Shown in pieces: positions 55,520-64,000 of a stretch of 64,000 nt of DNA. A program made the translations under genes and the position numbers. The DNA lies in contig NZ_CP036426.1 of NCBI RefSeq assembly GCF_007752535.1, positions 930,001-994,000 on the forward strand, given 5' to 3'. The notes under the pieces are model-generated. The model made no database searches and was not told the origin of the DNA. It saw only the letters and a program-made list of their open reading frames with translations. This stretch comes from Tautonia plasticadhaerens. GTDB lineage: Bacteria > Planctomycetota > Planctomycetia > Isosphaerales > Isosphaeraceae. Every line of letters begins with the position of its first letter. Position 1 is the first letter of the stretch.

Positions 55520-56173
55520 TCAGACGCGCCGGCGGCCCTGGAGGGCGTCGGCCAGCATCTCCTTGTTGGCGAACTCCAGCGAGCCGCCCGAGGCCAGGCC
55601 CCGGGCGAGCCGGGTGATCGGAACCCCGGCGTCGGCCAGGCGATCGGCCACGAGGCGGGCTGTGGCGTCGCCCTCCAGCGTCGGGTTGGTGGCCAGGATC
55701 ACCTCGCGGACCCCGCCCTCCCGGACCCGGGCGTCCAGCTTCGGCAGGTTGAGCTGGTCCTCGAACACCCCGTTCAGCGGCGCGAGCCGGCCGAGCAGGA
55801 CGTGGTAGAGCCCGTTGTAAGACCCGGCCTTCTCGATCGCCATCAGGTCCCGGGATTGCTCGACGACGCAGATCAGGCCCGGGTCGCGCCGGGGGTCCCG
55901 GCAGAAGGCGCAGCGATCCTGCCCGGCCTCGGTCAGGTGGGCGCAGACTTCGCAGTGGCGGATCTGGTCCTTCGCGGCCCGGATCGCCTCGGCCAGCTCG
56001 ATCGCCTCCTCGGGGGGGCAGCGGAGCAGGTGGTGGGCCAGCCGCTCGGCGCTCTTGGCGCCGATGCCCGGCAACCTCCCCAGGGCCCGGACGAGCCGGT
56101 CGACGGTCCCCGAGGCCCCCGATGCGACCGAGACCGGGGTCGGCCCGGGCTCGCCGGCCTCGGCCCGGGTCAC
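55520..56173 (-). CDS. recR: Recombination protein RecR
   Basis: The product is 217 residues. It acts with RecF/RecO to load RecA at gaps. It has a helix-hairpin-helix (LGRLPGIGAKSAERLAHHLL), a Cys4 zinc finger (HCEVCAHLTEAGQDRCAFC), a TOPRIM domain (ICVVEQSRDLMAIEKAGSYNGLYHVL, REVILATNPTLEGDATA) and a Walker-B-like C-terminus (TRLARGLASGGSLEFANKEML). It starts at GTG 56173, overlapping the ebfC stop by 4 bp, so it is coupled to ebfC and dnaX. Confidence 0.95.
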   Translation of the reverse strand: MTRAEAGEPGPTPVSVASGASGTVDRLVRALGRLPGIGAKSAERLAHHLLRCPPEEAIELAEAIRAAKDQIRHCEVCAHLTEAGQDRCAFCRDPRRDPGLICVVEQSRDLMAIEKAGSYNGLYHVLLGRLAPLNGVFEDQLNLPKLDARVREGGVREVILATNPTLEGDATARLVADRLADAGVPITRLARGLASGGSLEFANKEMLADALQGRRRV

Positions 56174-56529
56174 GGGCGGCCTCCCCCGGGGAACAGGGAA
56201 TCGAGGCCCGGCATGTCCAGCCCCATCCCCCCGGTCATCGCCCGGGCGGCCTCCTCCCGGGCCCGGCCCATCGCCTGGTTGACGGCCGCGGTCACGAGGT
56301 CTTCCATGAGCTCCACGTCACCCCCGGCGGCGAGCTTCGGGTCGATCCGCACGGAGATCAGCTCCAGGCGGCCGTTGACGACCGCCTTGACCGACCCGCC
56401 GGCCTCCCCCTCCACCCGGAGCCCGCCGAGCTGCTCGGCGGCCTGTTCCATCTGCTCTCGGATCTTGCCGGCGTTCTTCATCAGGTCGGCGAGGTTGCCC
56501 AGGTTTCCGAACACGGCGGGGACCCCCAT
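56170..56529 (-). CDS. Nucleoid-associated protein, YbaB/EbfC family
   Basis: The product is 119 residues. It is a small DNA-binding dimer with the family strings LADLMKNAGKIREQMEQAAEQLGGLRVEGEAGGSVKAVVNGRLELISVRIDP and LMEDLVTAAVNQAMGRAREEAA. The C-terminus (GGMGLDMPGLDSLFPGGG) is Gly/Met/Pro-rich as usual. It lies between dnaX and recR, the conserved place of this family in many bacteria. The stop overlaps the recR start (GTGA). Confidence 0.92.
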   Translation of the reverse strand: MGVPAVFGNLGNLADLMKNAGKIREQMEQAAEQLGGLRVEGEAGGSVKAVVNGRLELISVRIDPKLAAGGDVELMEDLVTAAVNQAMGRAREEAARAMTGGMGLDMPGLDSLFPGGGRP

Positions 56530-56582
56530 CGGCGTTGGCTCGGGAAGCGGTCGGTGCGACCGTCGGACACGATCACGATCGA

Positions 56583-58451
56583 TCAGTCGTCGGCCTCGGC
56601 CCCCGGGCCCCCCCCGGCGGGAGGCTCGGCCTCGGGTTCGGCCTCGGCCTCGACGCGGCGGAGCTGGGCCTCGAACCGGGAGACGAGCTGCCGGGCGAGG
56701 TCGTCGTCGAGCACGGCCCGATGGGCCGTCGAGCCCGGCCCGGCGGCGGCCGGGGGGCCGGCGGAGGGGGAGGCGGCCTCGCGGTCGAACCGGATCGAGA
56801 CGCCGTGCCCGAGCGCCTCGGAGAGATGCGACTCGATCCTCGACCGTAATTCCGGCGCCTCGCACTTGTCGGCCATGTAGTTATAGGCCGAGGGCACCGG
56901 GACGACCACGACCCCCGCCCCGTTCTCGACCGTCGGCTCCAGTTTCCGGAACTGGGCCGGCAGCTTCAGCTCCTCGGCGCGGTCCCCCAAGCGCTGCCAG
57001 GCCGACCGGATCCGCTCCAGGGTCGACCCCGAGTGGTGCTCCCCCGGGGCGGGGGGGCCGTCGACCGGGGCCGAACGGTGGGGCTCGCCGACGCCGACCC
57101 CGTTGCGCTCGACCGGAGGGCGTGGCCGCTCCAGTTGTGTCGAAGGCGCGGGCGGGCGTGCCGCGATCACGGGCTCAATGGGCTCAACGGGCTTTTTTTT
57201 TACACCGTCCGTCCCGGGGGACGGTGCCCCGGCCTCCGCCTCGGAGAGCCTGGCGATCACCTCGCGAAGCTCGGCCAGGTCCTCCAGCCGGGAAACCCGG
57301 CAGAATGCCAGCTCGACGAGCAGTCTCGTGTGCGGGCTGCCCCGGAGCCTCCCCCTCGTCTCGGCGAGGATTTGCTGCGCGGCGAGCACCGAATCGAGCG
57401 ACCAGCGCCCGGCCAGGCCCTGCAATCGCTCCACCTGCCCGGGGAGGGCGGCCAGGGCCGGGATGTCGGCCCCGGCGGCCAGGACCATCACGTCCCGGAC
57501 GAACTCGATCGCCGAATTGAGCACGTCCGTCGGCTGGACGCCGTCGTCGACCGCCCGGTCCAGGATCCGGAGCGCCTCGGCCGCGTCCCGGTCGGCCATC
57601 GCGTCGAGCAGGTCGAGCACCCGGTCGTCCCCGGCGATCCCGAGCAGCTCGTGGACTCGGTCGGCCGTCAGCCGACCCCCCCCCGCCGAGAGCAGCTGTT
57701 CGAGCAGAGACTGCGCGTCCCGCATCGAGCCGGACGCCCGTCGGGCGACGACGTGCAGCCCCTCGCGGTCGGCCTCCACCCCCTCCCGCTCGCAGATGGT
57801 CACCAGCTGGTCGACGATCCGATCCGGACCGATCCCGGCGAAGTCGAACCGCTGGCAGCGCGAGAGGACCGTGATCGGGATCTTGTTCGGCTCGGTCGTG
57901 GCGAAGACGAACTTGACGTGGCTCGGCGGCTCCTCCAGCGTCTTCAACAGGGCGTTGAAGGCGCTGGTCGAGAGCATGTGCACTTCGTCGATGTAATAAA
58001 TCTTGTACCGCGACCGGGCCGGTCGCAGCCCGGCCCCCTGGCGGAGCTCCCGGACCGCCTCCACGCCGTTGTTGCTGGCACCGTCGATCTCGATGACGTC
58101 GAGATCCTCCCCCGAGGCGATCTTCCGGCAGGTGTCGCACTCGTTGCAGGGCGTCTCGGTCGGCCCGCCGCGTTCGCAGTTCAGCGCCTTGGAGAAGATC
58201 CGGGCCATCGAGGTCTTGCCGACCCCCCGGGTGCCGCTGAACACATAGGCCTGCGCCACGCGGTCCATCCGGATCGCGTTCCGCAACGCCCGGACGACGT
58301 GGTCCTGGCCGACGACGTCCTCGAACCGCTGGGGGCGGTAGCGTCGGGCGACGACCGTGTAGGCCTCGACCGACCCCCGGGGGGGCTTGGCCCCGGCGGT
58401 CGGGGTCGGGAGGCCCGTCTCGATGGGCTCGCTCGAATCGGTCCGGGCCAC
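56583..58451 (-). CDS. dnaX: DNA polymerase III subunits tau/gamma
   Basis: The product is 622 residues (tau), the clamp-loader ATPase and replisome organiser. It has RPQRFEDVVGQDHVVRAL, the P-loop FSGTRGVGKTSMARIF, a zinc module (NCERGG, CNECDTC), the Walker B IDEVHMLS, the sensor ATTEPNKIPITVLSRCQRFDF and domain III helices to about 400. Then comes a Pro-rich linker and a C-terminal domain IV/V-like region ending in Glu/Pro-rich sequence. At codons 417-420 a run of nine A (57201-57193) could slip to give a shorter gamma (listed separately). GTG 58451 is chosen because GGAG is 8 nt upstream. The SRP RNA gene lies just upstream and ebfC-recR follow. Confidence 0.95.
   Translation of the reverse strand: MARTDSSEPIETGLPTPTAGAKPPRGSVEAYTVVARRYRPQRFEDVVGQDHVVRALRNAIRMDRVAQAYVFSGTRGVGKTSMARIFSKALNCERGGPTETPCNECDTCRKIASGEDLDVIEIDGASNNGVEAVRELRQGAGLRPARSRYKIYYIDEVHMLSTSAFNALLKTLEEPPSHVKFVFATTEPNKIPITVLSRCQRFDFAGIGPDRIVDQLVTICEREGVEADREGLHVVARRASGSMRDAQSLLEQLLSAGGGRLTADRVHELLGIAGDDRVLDLLDAMADRDAAEALRILDRAVDDGVQPTDVLNSAIEFVRDVMVLAAGADIPALAALPGQVERLQGLAGRWSLDSVLAAQQILAETRGRLRGSPHTRLLVELAFCRVSRLEDLAELREVIARLSEAEAGAPSPGTDGVKKKPVEPIEPVIAARPPAPSTQLERPRPPVERNGVGVGEPHRSAPVDGPPAPGEHHSGSTLERIRSAWQRLGDRAEELKLPAQFRKLEPTVENGAGVVVVPVPSAYNYMADKCEAPELRSRIESHLSEALGHGVSIRFDREAASPSAGPPAAAGPGSTAHRAVLDDDLARQLVSRFEAQLRRVEAEAEPEAEPPAGGGPGAEADD
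57193..57201 (-). promoter_or_regulatory. A9 slippery run in dnaX, candidate tau/gamma frameshift site
   Basis: The coding strand reads GTA AAA AAA AAG CCC GTT GAG. One extra A (or a -1 slip) gives ...AAA GCC CGT TGA, ending 2 codons later and yielding a product of about 422 residues, the size of known gamma subunits. The run lies right after the ATPase/domain III part. A CCGTCCC/GGGACGG hairpin lies just upstream. Confidence 0.65.
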
Positions 58452-58636
58452 GGGAGGCGCTCCGTCGTGCCGTGGGGACCAGCCGGGGCGGGGGGGCGGT
58501 CGGCCCGCCCCCTGACGTCGACCCGATCCGAATCCGAATCCACCCGGCCTGGGCCGGACTCGGGCCGACCCCAGGTCGGGTCCGACCGCCCCGCTGCGAT
58601 GCGAGGCGGTCCGGCCCGAGGGGGGCCGGGAGAGCC

Positions 58637-58731
58637 GGGGAGGTGCTCCCGGGCACATGAAGGACGCGCTTATGGCTGCTGCGTTCCCGCCCTGACCAGG
58701 TTCACGCGCCTCCATTGCCCGGGTCCCCCCC
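58637..58731 (-). ncRNA. ffs: Signal recognition particle RNA (4.5S type)
   Basis: Read on the minus strand, the apical region GAACCTGGTCAGGGCGGGAA followed by CGCAGCAGCCATAAGCG matches the universal SRP RNA tip (CTGGTCAGG...GGAA.GCAGCC) that binds Ffh. Flanks fold into a long hairpin: CCCGGGCAATGGAGGCGCG on the 5' side against CGCGTCCTTCATGTGCCCGGG on the 3' side. The ends (about 95 nt) are estimates. It lies 185 bp upstream of dnaX in the same direction, as scr-dnaX does in Bacillus. The 58452-58636 spacer holds nothing else. Confidence 0.88.
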
Positions 58732-58798
58732 GACTCACCCGGGCCCCCTCGGGGCTTCGGGATCGCCGGAGGCATGTCGGGCCCGGCAGGAGGGTCCC

Positions 58799-58827
58799 AT
58801 TATGCCGGGGCGGCCCCCGCCCCGCAA
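58799..58827 (-). promoter_or_regulatory. Promoter of the SRP RNA gene
   Basis: On the minus strand: TTGCGG (58827-58822), a 17-nt spacer and CATAAT (58804-58799). The start near 58792 implies about 60 nt of 5' precursor. Confidence 0.6.
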
Positions 58828-58918
58828 GGCGAGGCAGCCCCGGCGTCTGGGCGTCACTCTATCCTTACGTTCACCGCCTGGCAAGGGCCCTCCCGCCTCG
58901 GGGGACGGGGGAGGGGCC

Positions 58919-59689
58919 TCAGGACCCCAGGGACTCTTTCAGCGTCCGGACCTCCGCCGAGAGCGCCTCCAGCGAGGACCGGAGCGTCTCCACCTCGTCC
59001 CGCAACGCCGCCACCTCGGCCGCCCATCCGGGAGGGCCCTCCCCCCGCGGGGGGGAGGGCCGGGGGGACCGGGGCTCGTCCTCGGCCGGCGGCCCGGCGT
59101 GGAGGACCTCCTGGCGCTCCCGCTCCAGCTCCTCCGGCGGGCAGAGCCCGTGCGTCACCACCACCCCCCGCTTCTGGCCCGGCGGCGAGAGGACCACGAC
59201 CAGGTCCCGGGCGGCCAGGAAATCGAGGACCTCCTGCAACTCGTCCAGGTCCCGGAGCGTGTTCGGCTTGCCTTCCCGGATCTGGCTCTCCTTGGCGCTG
59301 ACCATTCGGGCCGCCCGCCCTCGCAGCTCTCCCACGGTCTGGGGGCCCCGCAGCAGCAGCTCGGCGAGCACGGCCATGGCGACGGCCTGGCCCTTCAGGT
59401 CGAGCCACTCGTAGAGGTTGTGCTTCCACTTCTCGACCCGGCCGCTCCCCTCGACCTGGATCGCCGCCCCCTTCTTCCTCAGGGAGATGAGCGTCTGCTC
59501 GACGTCGTCGGCGTCGTAGGACGACACCGGGTCGCGGTTGGACTTCTGGTTGCTGCCGGTCACCAGCGCCGAGATCGACATCGGATAGGCGTCCGGCGTC
59601 GTCTTCTGCTTCTCGACCAGGACGCCCAGCACCCGACGCTCCCGGGCAGACAGGGGGCCCCATCGCCGCTCCGCGATCCCTTCGCTCAT
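58919..59689 (-). CDS. YceH family protein (DUF480)
   Basis: The product is 256 residues. Tandem winged-helix units are readable: LSARERRVLGVLVEKQKTTPDAYPMSISALVTGSNQKSNRDPV, the diagnostic family stretch, then VEKWKHNLYEWLDLKGQAVAMAVLAELLLRGPQTVGELRGRA. The C-terminal 40 residues (VAALRDEVETLRSSLEALSAEVRTLKESL) form a coiled coil after a Pro-rich linker. The function is unknown; a DNA-binding role is inferred from the fold. ATG 59689 gives the family N-terminus. It is a single gene between the SRP RNA and a lipoprotein on the other strand. Confidence 0.9.
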   Translation of the reverse strand: MSEGIAERRWGPLSARERRVLGVLVEKQKTTPDAYPMSISALVTGSNQKSNRDPVSSYDADDVEQTLISLRKKGAAIQVEGSGRVEKWKHNLYEWLDLKGQAVAMAVLAELLLRGPQTVGELRGRAARMVSAKESQIREGKPNTLRDLDELQEVLDFLAARDLVVVLSPPGQKRGVVVTHGLCPPEELERERQEVLHAGPPAEDEPRSPRPSPPRGEGPPGWAAEVAALRDEVETLRSSLEALSAEVRTLKESLGS

Positions 59690-60041
59690 CGCTCGCCTCG
59701 GTCCGACCGCCTCGAAATGGGGGGAACCGGTCCATTCTCCCGGCTCCCGGCCGGGTCGGCAATGCCGGGCCGGCCGGAGGTGCCGACCGGGGAGGATGCG
59801 GATTCCACAATTATTTTCCTGGATCCCGGATCCGGGGGACGATACGTTGGCCTGGTCATCCCCTCATCTGCTGGTCTCAGCGATCTCCAGGGTCTCGTCT
59901 CGCCCTGCCCCCGTCGGAACGGCGCCGGGGCGTCGGGGCGACCGGTCGTGCACTTCCGCCCGGGGGGATGACGATCGCCTGATCCCGACGAACGCGGCCC
60001 GCCCCGGGGCTTCGGGGGGCCGCACCCCCAGGAGCGTCCCG

Positions 60042-60266
60042 ATGCCGACGGGTCCCGAGTCCCCTCGCGCGGCGATCGCCTCGCACCGCGCCCTCGCGTT
60101 CGCGTTGCTCTCCGCCCTGGTCGCGGCCGGCTGCGGCGGCACCAGGGCGGGCGACACGGTCGAGGTCGAGGCCGAGCAGCAACGAGAAATGAACAAGCTC
60201 CTGACCGACGACTACAACCAGATGTACCGCGAGCGGTACACCGGCGGTCAGGACACACCCAAGTGA
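60042..60266 (+). CDS. Small lipoprotein preceding a DUF1559 gene
   Basis: The product is 74 residues: a signal sequence with lipobox LSALVAAGC (Cys about residue 34), GGTRAGDTVEVE, then a short charged helix (EAEQQREMNKLLTDDYNQMYRERY). AGGAG lies 7 nt before ATG 60042; longer in-frame starts (59796) have no such site. The family is not recognised, but tiny lipoproteins next to DUF1559 pilin-like genes are a recurring planctomycete arrangement (general knowledge). It is 194 bp before the DUF1559 gene. Confidence 0.7.
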   Translation: MPTGPESPRAAIASHRALAFALLSALVAAGCGGTRAGDTVEVEAEQQREMNKLLTDDYNQMYRERYTGGQDTPK

Positions 60267-60460
60267 ACGAAACCGATCCGGAAACGCACGGACGAGTGGG
60301 GGTGGTGCGGCCGGGGTCCGTGCGGCCTCCCCCTCCCTACCCTCGATCGTGAGGACTCCGAGCAATCCGGCCTGAGCCGTCGGCCTGGGGCTCCCCTTCC
60401 CCCCGGGTGCTTCGGCGATTCCCCCAGTCCCGGTGTTCTCTTCCCGTCCGGAGGTTTGCC

Positions 60461-61597
60461 ATGACGCGACGGATGTCCCGAGGCTTCACGCTGATCGAGC
60501 TGCTGGTAGTAATCGCCATCATCGGCGTGCTGATCGCGCTGCTGCTGCCCGCGGTGCAGAGCGCCCGGGAGGCGGCGAGGCGGGCCCAGTGCAGCAACAA
60601 CCTCAAGCAGATCGGCCTGGCCCTGCACAACTATCACTCCTCCCACAACACCTTCCCGATCGGATCGGTCATCGCCTCGTCGCGATACAGCATCACCGAC
60701 CCGCAATACTCCATCTGGACCTCCTGGAGCGCCCACGCCCTGCTGTCGCCGTTCCTGGAGCAGACCAACGTCGGCAACGCGACCAACTTCGACTTCGGCC
60801 CGCTCGTCCAGGTCAACGACGACACCTTCGAGCCCACCGGCCCGAACCTGCCGACGGTCGTCAACATGCTCGTCTCCTCGTTCGTCTGCCCCTCGGACCC
60901 CAACGTCGGCACCCAGAACATCAACAACTACGCCGCCAGCTACGGGGCCACCACCACCAACCTCTACTCCTGGTCCGACAGCCCGCCCTCGGGCAGCTTC
61001 GCCCCCAATCACCAGAACCCGACCGGCTCCTCCGGCCTGTTCACCTTCGGCATGTCCTACGGAATCGCCGCCGCCCGGGACGGCACCAGCAACACCATCG
61101 CCTTCGCCGAGCAGCTCGTCGGCGACGGCGGCTCCTACATCCAGGGCTCCGGCTCGCCGCAGCGCTACCGGGGCAACATGATGATCGGCGCCTCGGGCCA
61201 GCCCGACGGCTCCGCCCAGCTCAACGCCTTCACCAACCCCGTCGCCGTGATCGCGGCCGTCCAGGCCTGCCGCCAGCAGTTCCAGGACCCGGGCCGGACC
61301 ACCGGCATCAACGATTATCGCGGCTATCGCTGGGCCATGGGGCTGGTCGGCTTCACCATGTTCAACACCGTCCAGACCCCCAACGACGTCTTCAACGGCT
61401 GCCGGTTCGACGACCGCACCAACGTCCTGCCCGACCACAGCATCATCGCCGGCGCCAGCAGCGCCCACCCCGGGGGCGTCAACGTCATGCTCGGCGACGG
61501 CTCCGTCCGCTTCATCAAGGACACGATCCAGCAGCGCACCTGGTGGGCCCTGGGCACCCGCAACGGTGGCGAGGTCGTCAGCGCCGACCAGTACTGA
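60461..61597 (+). CDS. DUF1559 protein with type IV pilin-like N-terminus (second copy)
   Basis: The product is 378 residues. The leader [69 protein letters not shown] is the family hallmark: a prepilin peptidase site before Phe, a membrane helix, then the DUF1559 core. The C-terminus holds the second signature [24 protein letters not shown]. It is Asn/Thr/Ser-rich, as fits a surface protein. GGAGG lies 7 nt before ATG 60461. It shares only the N- and C-terminal signatures with the copy at 29-30 kb, so it is an older paralogue. Confidence 0.94.
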   Translation: MTRRMSRGFTLIELLVVIAIIGVLIALLLPAVQSAREAARRAQCSNNLKQIGLALHNYHSSHNTFPIGSVIASSRYSITDPQYSIWTSWSAHALLSPFLEQTNVGNATNFDFGPLVQVNDDTFEPTGPNLPTVVNMLVSSFVCPSDPNVGTQNINNYAASYGATTTNLYSWSDSPPSGSFAPNHQNPTGSSGLFTFGMSYGIAAARDGTSNTIAFAEQLVGDGGSYIQGSGSPQRYRGNMMIGASGQPDGSAQLNAFTNPVAVIAAVQACRQQFQDPGRTTGINDYRGYRWAMGLVGFTMFNTVQTPNDVFNGCRFDDRTNVLPDHSIIAGASSAHPGGVNVMLGDGSVRFIKDTIQQRTWWALGTRNGGEVVSADQY

Positions 61598-61737
61598 ACC
61601 GTCCCCACTCCAATCCAACCCTCCCCTCCCGGGGCCCGTCTCGCCCCCGGGAGGACCCGCACCGCCTCGGTCCGGGTGGCGGCGAGGATCCGGGATCGTC
61701 CCCGAACGCCTCGCCCAAGCCCGTCCGAGGCCCCCCG

Positions 61738-62532
61738 TCAGCCCGAGGTCGGTCCCCCCGCCTTCGAGGGCCTCGGCCGATCCCCCGAGGAGAGCGTCGC
61801 CGCCGACAGCAGGGCGACGCCCAGGGCCACCGACAGGCAGGCGACCAGCCTCACCAGCCGGTCCTCCGACAGCGGCACGGCCGAGTTCGCCCTCGGCATC
61901 GCCATCGCCGAGATCAGCTCATACGCCCCGGCCCCGAGCACCGCCCCGATCAGGCCGCCGACGACCCCGTTGATCGCCCCCCGACGCCCCCCTCGCGAGA
62001 GCCCCAGCGCCAGGCCCCCGGCCACGCCGACCCCGATCCAGACCGCGCCGTGGAAGAGCATCGGCATGACCAGGTTCACGTCCCGGGGGTCGAGCCCGCC
62101 GAGGTAGTCCAGGTGCCTCGGCACCACCACGGCTGCCAGCACCGAGGGGGCCGCCGCGCCCACCGCCGCCCCGATCGCCGCCGATCGGGCCGCCACCCCG
62201 GTCGACCCCCGGAGCATCCCCCCGGCCGCCCCCATCGCCAGGCCGAGCAGCGCCCCGAGCCCGCCGTAGACCGCCGCCGAGTTGGCGACGTCGGTCCTCC
62301 GCTTCGACTCGGGCACGGCCACCTCCAGGGGGCCGGCCATGGTCACCACCCGCCTCGTCTCGGGCCGGAACGCCCGATGGGTCGCCTCCGACGCCCCCCA
62401 GGCCGCCAACCCGGCCACCAACCCCGCCCCCAGCGCCGCACCGAGCAGCATCCCGCCGCCCGGGGGACGGGGGGCCGCACCCCCCACCGAGCCCGAATCG
62501 CCTTCGGGCCGCCCGCCCTGATCGAGCGCCAT
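61738..62532 (-). CDS. Hypothetical multi-pass membrane protein
   Basis: The product is 264 residues with about six Gly/Ala-rich hydrophobic segments (GMLLGAALGAGLVAGLAAWG, AAVYGGLGALLGLAMGAAGGML, AAIGAAVGAAAPSVLAAVVV, GAVWIGVGVAGGLALGL, INGVVGGLIGAVLGAGAYEL, LVACLSVALGVALLSAATL). There is no family match by eye. GGGAGA precedes ATG 62532. Helix-helix contacts through Gly zippers are likely. It is convergent with the DUF1559 gene. Confidence 0.7.
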   Translation of the reverse strand: MALDQGGRPEGDSGSVGGAAPRPPGGGMLLGAALGAGLVAGLAAWGASEATHRAFRPETRRVVTMAGPLEVAVPESKRRTDVANSAAVYGGLGALLGLAMGAAGGMLRGSTGVAARSAAIGAAVGAAAPSVLAAVVVPRHLDYLGGLDPRDVNLVMPMLFHGAVWIGVGVAGGLALGLSRGGRRGAINGVVGGLIGAVLGAGAYELISAMAMPRANSAVPLSEDRLVRLVACLSVALGVALLSAATLSSGDRPRPSKAGGPTSG

Positions 62533-62956
62533 CAGTCTGTCTCCCGTTTCGAGTGCGACGTGACGGCCGGATCGGGAATCACCGGCCGCCGATATCGTAC
62601 CCGCGTCCTGCCGCCCCCCGCGAGCGTCCCGAGGGCCGTCCGGCCGCGATTTCCCGGAATTGATGACTGGAACCCGGCCCGGACACGATGATATTGATGT
62701 CCCGACCCGACCGACCCCGGGCCCCGGCCGCCCCGCGTCGACCCCTCGGGGTCGGCCCCGTCGGCTTCGCCCGGGATTCGGCCTCGGGCGGGCCTCCCGG
62801 ATTCGTGCCCCCCTCGGCGTCGAGGCGAGGGGTCGATCCGGCCGGCCCGGCGGCGATCGGCCCCGCTCTTTCTCAATCGAGCCTGCGAGCGGAGACCGGC
62901 ATCCTGCCCCCGTTAGTCGCGCCGGACTCGCCCCCGATCCTCCCTGGGGTCGATAC

Positions 62957-63073
62957 GGAGCGAACCCATTTCGGGCCTCGGGCGATCGACTCGATTCGGT
63001 CGAAACGGTCCATGGAGAAAGGGTTTGCGGAGGACGAACTCTCGGCCAGGTCGGGACCCGGTTCGGCGCACCG
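62957..63073 (+). repeat. Novel intergenic repeat, copy B1
   Basis: Core GGAGCGAACCCATTTCG at 62957-62973 and right arm GGCGCACCG at 63065-63073, 117 bp from core start to arm end. The left arm is degenerate. AGAAAGGGTTTGCGGAGG in the middle resembles GGTTGTTTGCGG of copy A2. Confidence 0.7.
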
Positions 63074-63201
63074 ACCCGTTCCCGGCCGGCGTCGGCCCGT
63101 CAGGTCCCGGCGCCGAGACTGGCCCTCGGCGACGACGATCGTCTCCGCCGATCCGGCGGGAGGGGCCGAAAGCCTTCGCCCCGGGGCCCTGGCCATCAAT
63201 C

Positions 63202-63332
63202 GGGTGCGCCGCGACGGAGCGAACCCATTTCGGGCGCCGGGGTGGCCCGGAGTTTTTGGCACAAAGTCCTGCGATTTTTGAGGTTGCGACGATTGTTCGT
63301 GGTGGGCGGCCCCGGGGCCGTTTGGCGCACCG
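63202..63332 (+). repeat. Novel intergenic repeat, copy B2
   Basis: Left arm GGTGCGCC (63203-63210), core GGAGCGAACCCATTTCG (63216-63232), right arm GGCGCACCG (63324-63332). The distance from core to arm end is again exactly 117 bp, as in B1. Confidence 0.75.
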
Positions 63333-63578
63333 GTCCCGATCCGGTCCCGCCCGGGCCGGCGACGCCGCCCCGCCGAGGGTGGGGAGGCCGGGTGAGCGAT
63401 CCCTCGGTCGACGCGGGTCAGGGTCGGCGGGAGATCGGCATCGCCGGGGGTTGGCCCGGGTGATAAGATGACATGTCCGCCGCCTCGATCACGGCACCGA
63501 GCCTGGCCGGCGTCCTGCCGGCCGGCCCCGGGGGCCGCCCGACGAATCCCGATATCCCCGTTGAGGAGGGGGCAAGCG

Positions 63579-64000
63579 ATGGCCCGACGTCGGACCGCCG
63601 AGGCCCTCCCCGTCCCCCACGGCGACCTCCCGGTCGTCGAGCGGACGCTCCCCAACGGCCTCCGGGCGCTGATCCTGCCCCGGCCGAGGGCGGCGGTGGT
63701 CGTCTGCGACCTGTATTACCCGGTCGGCTCGGTCGACGAGCCCGAGGGGAAGACGGGGCTGGCCCACTTCGTCGAGCACATGCTCTTCAAGGGGACCAGG
63801 CGGTTCCCCAAGGGGCAGCTCGACCGCCTCACCTTCGTCAGCGCCGGCGAGGTCAACGCTGAGACCGACGAGGACTGCACCCACTACTGGTTCCGGTTCC
63901 CCCGGGATCGCTGGGAGCTGGCCCTCGACCTCGAGGCCGACCGCATGAGGGGCGCCCTGTTTGACCCCTCGGAGGTGGAGTCGGAGCGTCGGGTGATCGA
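63579..64000 (+). CDS. M16 family zinc peptidase, N-terminal part (cut by window end)
   Basis: The first 140 residues are visible. The inverted zinc motif HxxEH is in GLAHFVEHMLFKGTRRFPKGQ, preceded by LPNGLRALILPRPRAAVVVCDLYYPVGSVDEPEGKTG, and followed by VNAETDEDCTHYWFRFPRDRWELALDLEADRM with the third zinc ligand (Glu) expected there. These are the pitrilysin/processing-peptidase N-lobe hallmarks. GAGGAGGGG lies upstream of ATG 63579. No signal peptide is seen. Family members are often encoded as pairs; the partner would lie beyond the window. Confidence 0.92.
   Translation, partial: MARRRTAEALPVPHGDLPVVERTLPNGLRALILPRPRAAVVVCDLYYPVGSVDEPEGKTGLAHFVEHMLFKGTRRFPKGQLDRLTFVSAGEVNAETDEDCTHYWFRFPRDRWELALDLEADRMRGALFDPSEVESERRVI

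Larger units (their letters stand above)
62533..63578. other. 1-kb intergenic region carrying the second tandem pair of novel repeats
   Basis: No gene with a ribosome site is found between the divergent membrane-protein and M16 protease genes. Two repeat units are listed separately. The interval also has a local AT-rich pocket (about 63250-63300, AGTTTTTGGCACAAAG and GATTTTTGAGG). Confidence 0.55.

Overview
The window is a GC-rich (about 70 percent, judged by eye), gene-dense bacterial chromosome segment. Its content points to the Planctomycetes, most likely an Isosphaeraceae-type genus. The evidence is two DUF1559 pilin-like proteins with the [16 protein letters not shown]-terminus, a PEP-CTERM protein, an ECF sigma factor with a giant membrane-anchored C-terminal extension, an HTTM protein, several sigma factors and many isolated housekeeping genes in short operons. 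I see no rRNA, tRNA, CRISPR array or prophage. One RNA gene (SRP RNA) is present.

Layout. 1-13 kb: end of dnaG, rpoD with a clear terminator, a C4 zinc-ribbon coiled-coil protein, an ISAzo13-type insertion sequence, a Ca/H antiporter, trxA with a near-consensus promoter, trpF, rpsA, a second group-2 type sigma-70 factor and a PEP-CTERM protein. 13-24 kb: an intergenic region with two copies of a novel repeat, polX, a DUF2203 gene, the ECF sigma-thioredoxin fusion, cmk-plsC, a lipoprotein and an SDR. 24-34 kb: alcohol dehydrogenase, a fabF-like synthase plus SDR divergent from marR-panE, a DUF1559 gene, an XRE/periplasmic-binding-like regulator, an HTTM pair and a Ser/Gly/His repeat secreted protein. 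34-41 kb: thioesterase and amidase, then three adjacent genes (propeller-cytochrome, beta-lactamase/PG-binding/DD-carboxypeptidase, a small membrane protein) that all carry many single-base frameshifts. 41-53 kb: asnB, a FlgI-like protein, an HTH-receiver protein, a GT39-like glycosyltransferase, moaC with a palindromic operator-like site, a polyprenyl synthase, an XRE regulator and a receiver/kinase-like protein. 53-64 kb: rpoN, then recR-ebfC-dnaX-SRP RNA on the minus strand (an order known from other bacteria), yceH, a small lipoprotein, a second DUF1559 gene, a membrane protein, two more copies of the novel repeat, and the start of an M16 protease cut by the window end.

How it works together. 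The recognisable core is information processing: primase, three or four sigma factors, S1, PolX, the DnaX clamp loader, RecR and SRP RNA. Accessory genes around it concern the cell envelope (PBP-like, lipoproteins, pilin-like, exosortase substrate, HTTM). Several promoters can be read directly because TTGNNN/TATNNT-like boxes stand out against the GC-rich background. The most unusual items are the sigma factor fused to a predicted extracytoplasmic thioredoxin, an A9 slippery run inside dnaX, a four-copy intergenic repeat in two tandem pairs, a marR promoter whose predicted start coincides with the ATG, and the dense frameshift patch at 37.6-41.0 kb.
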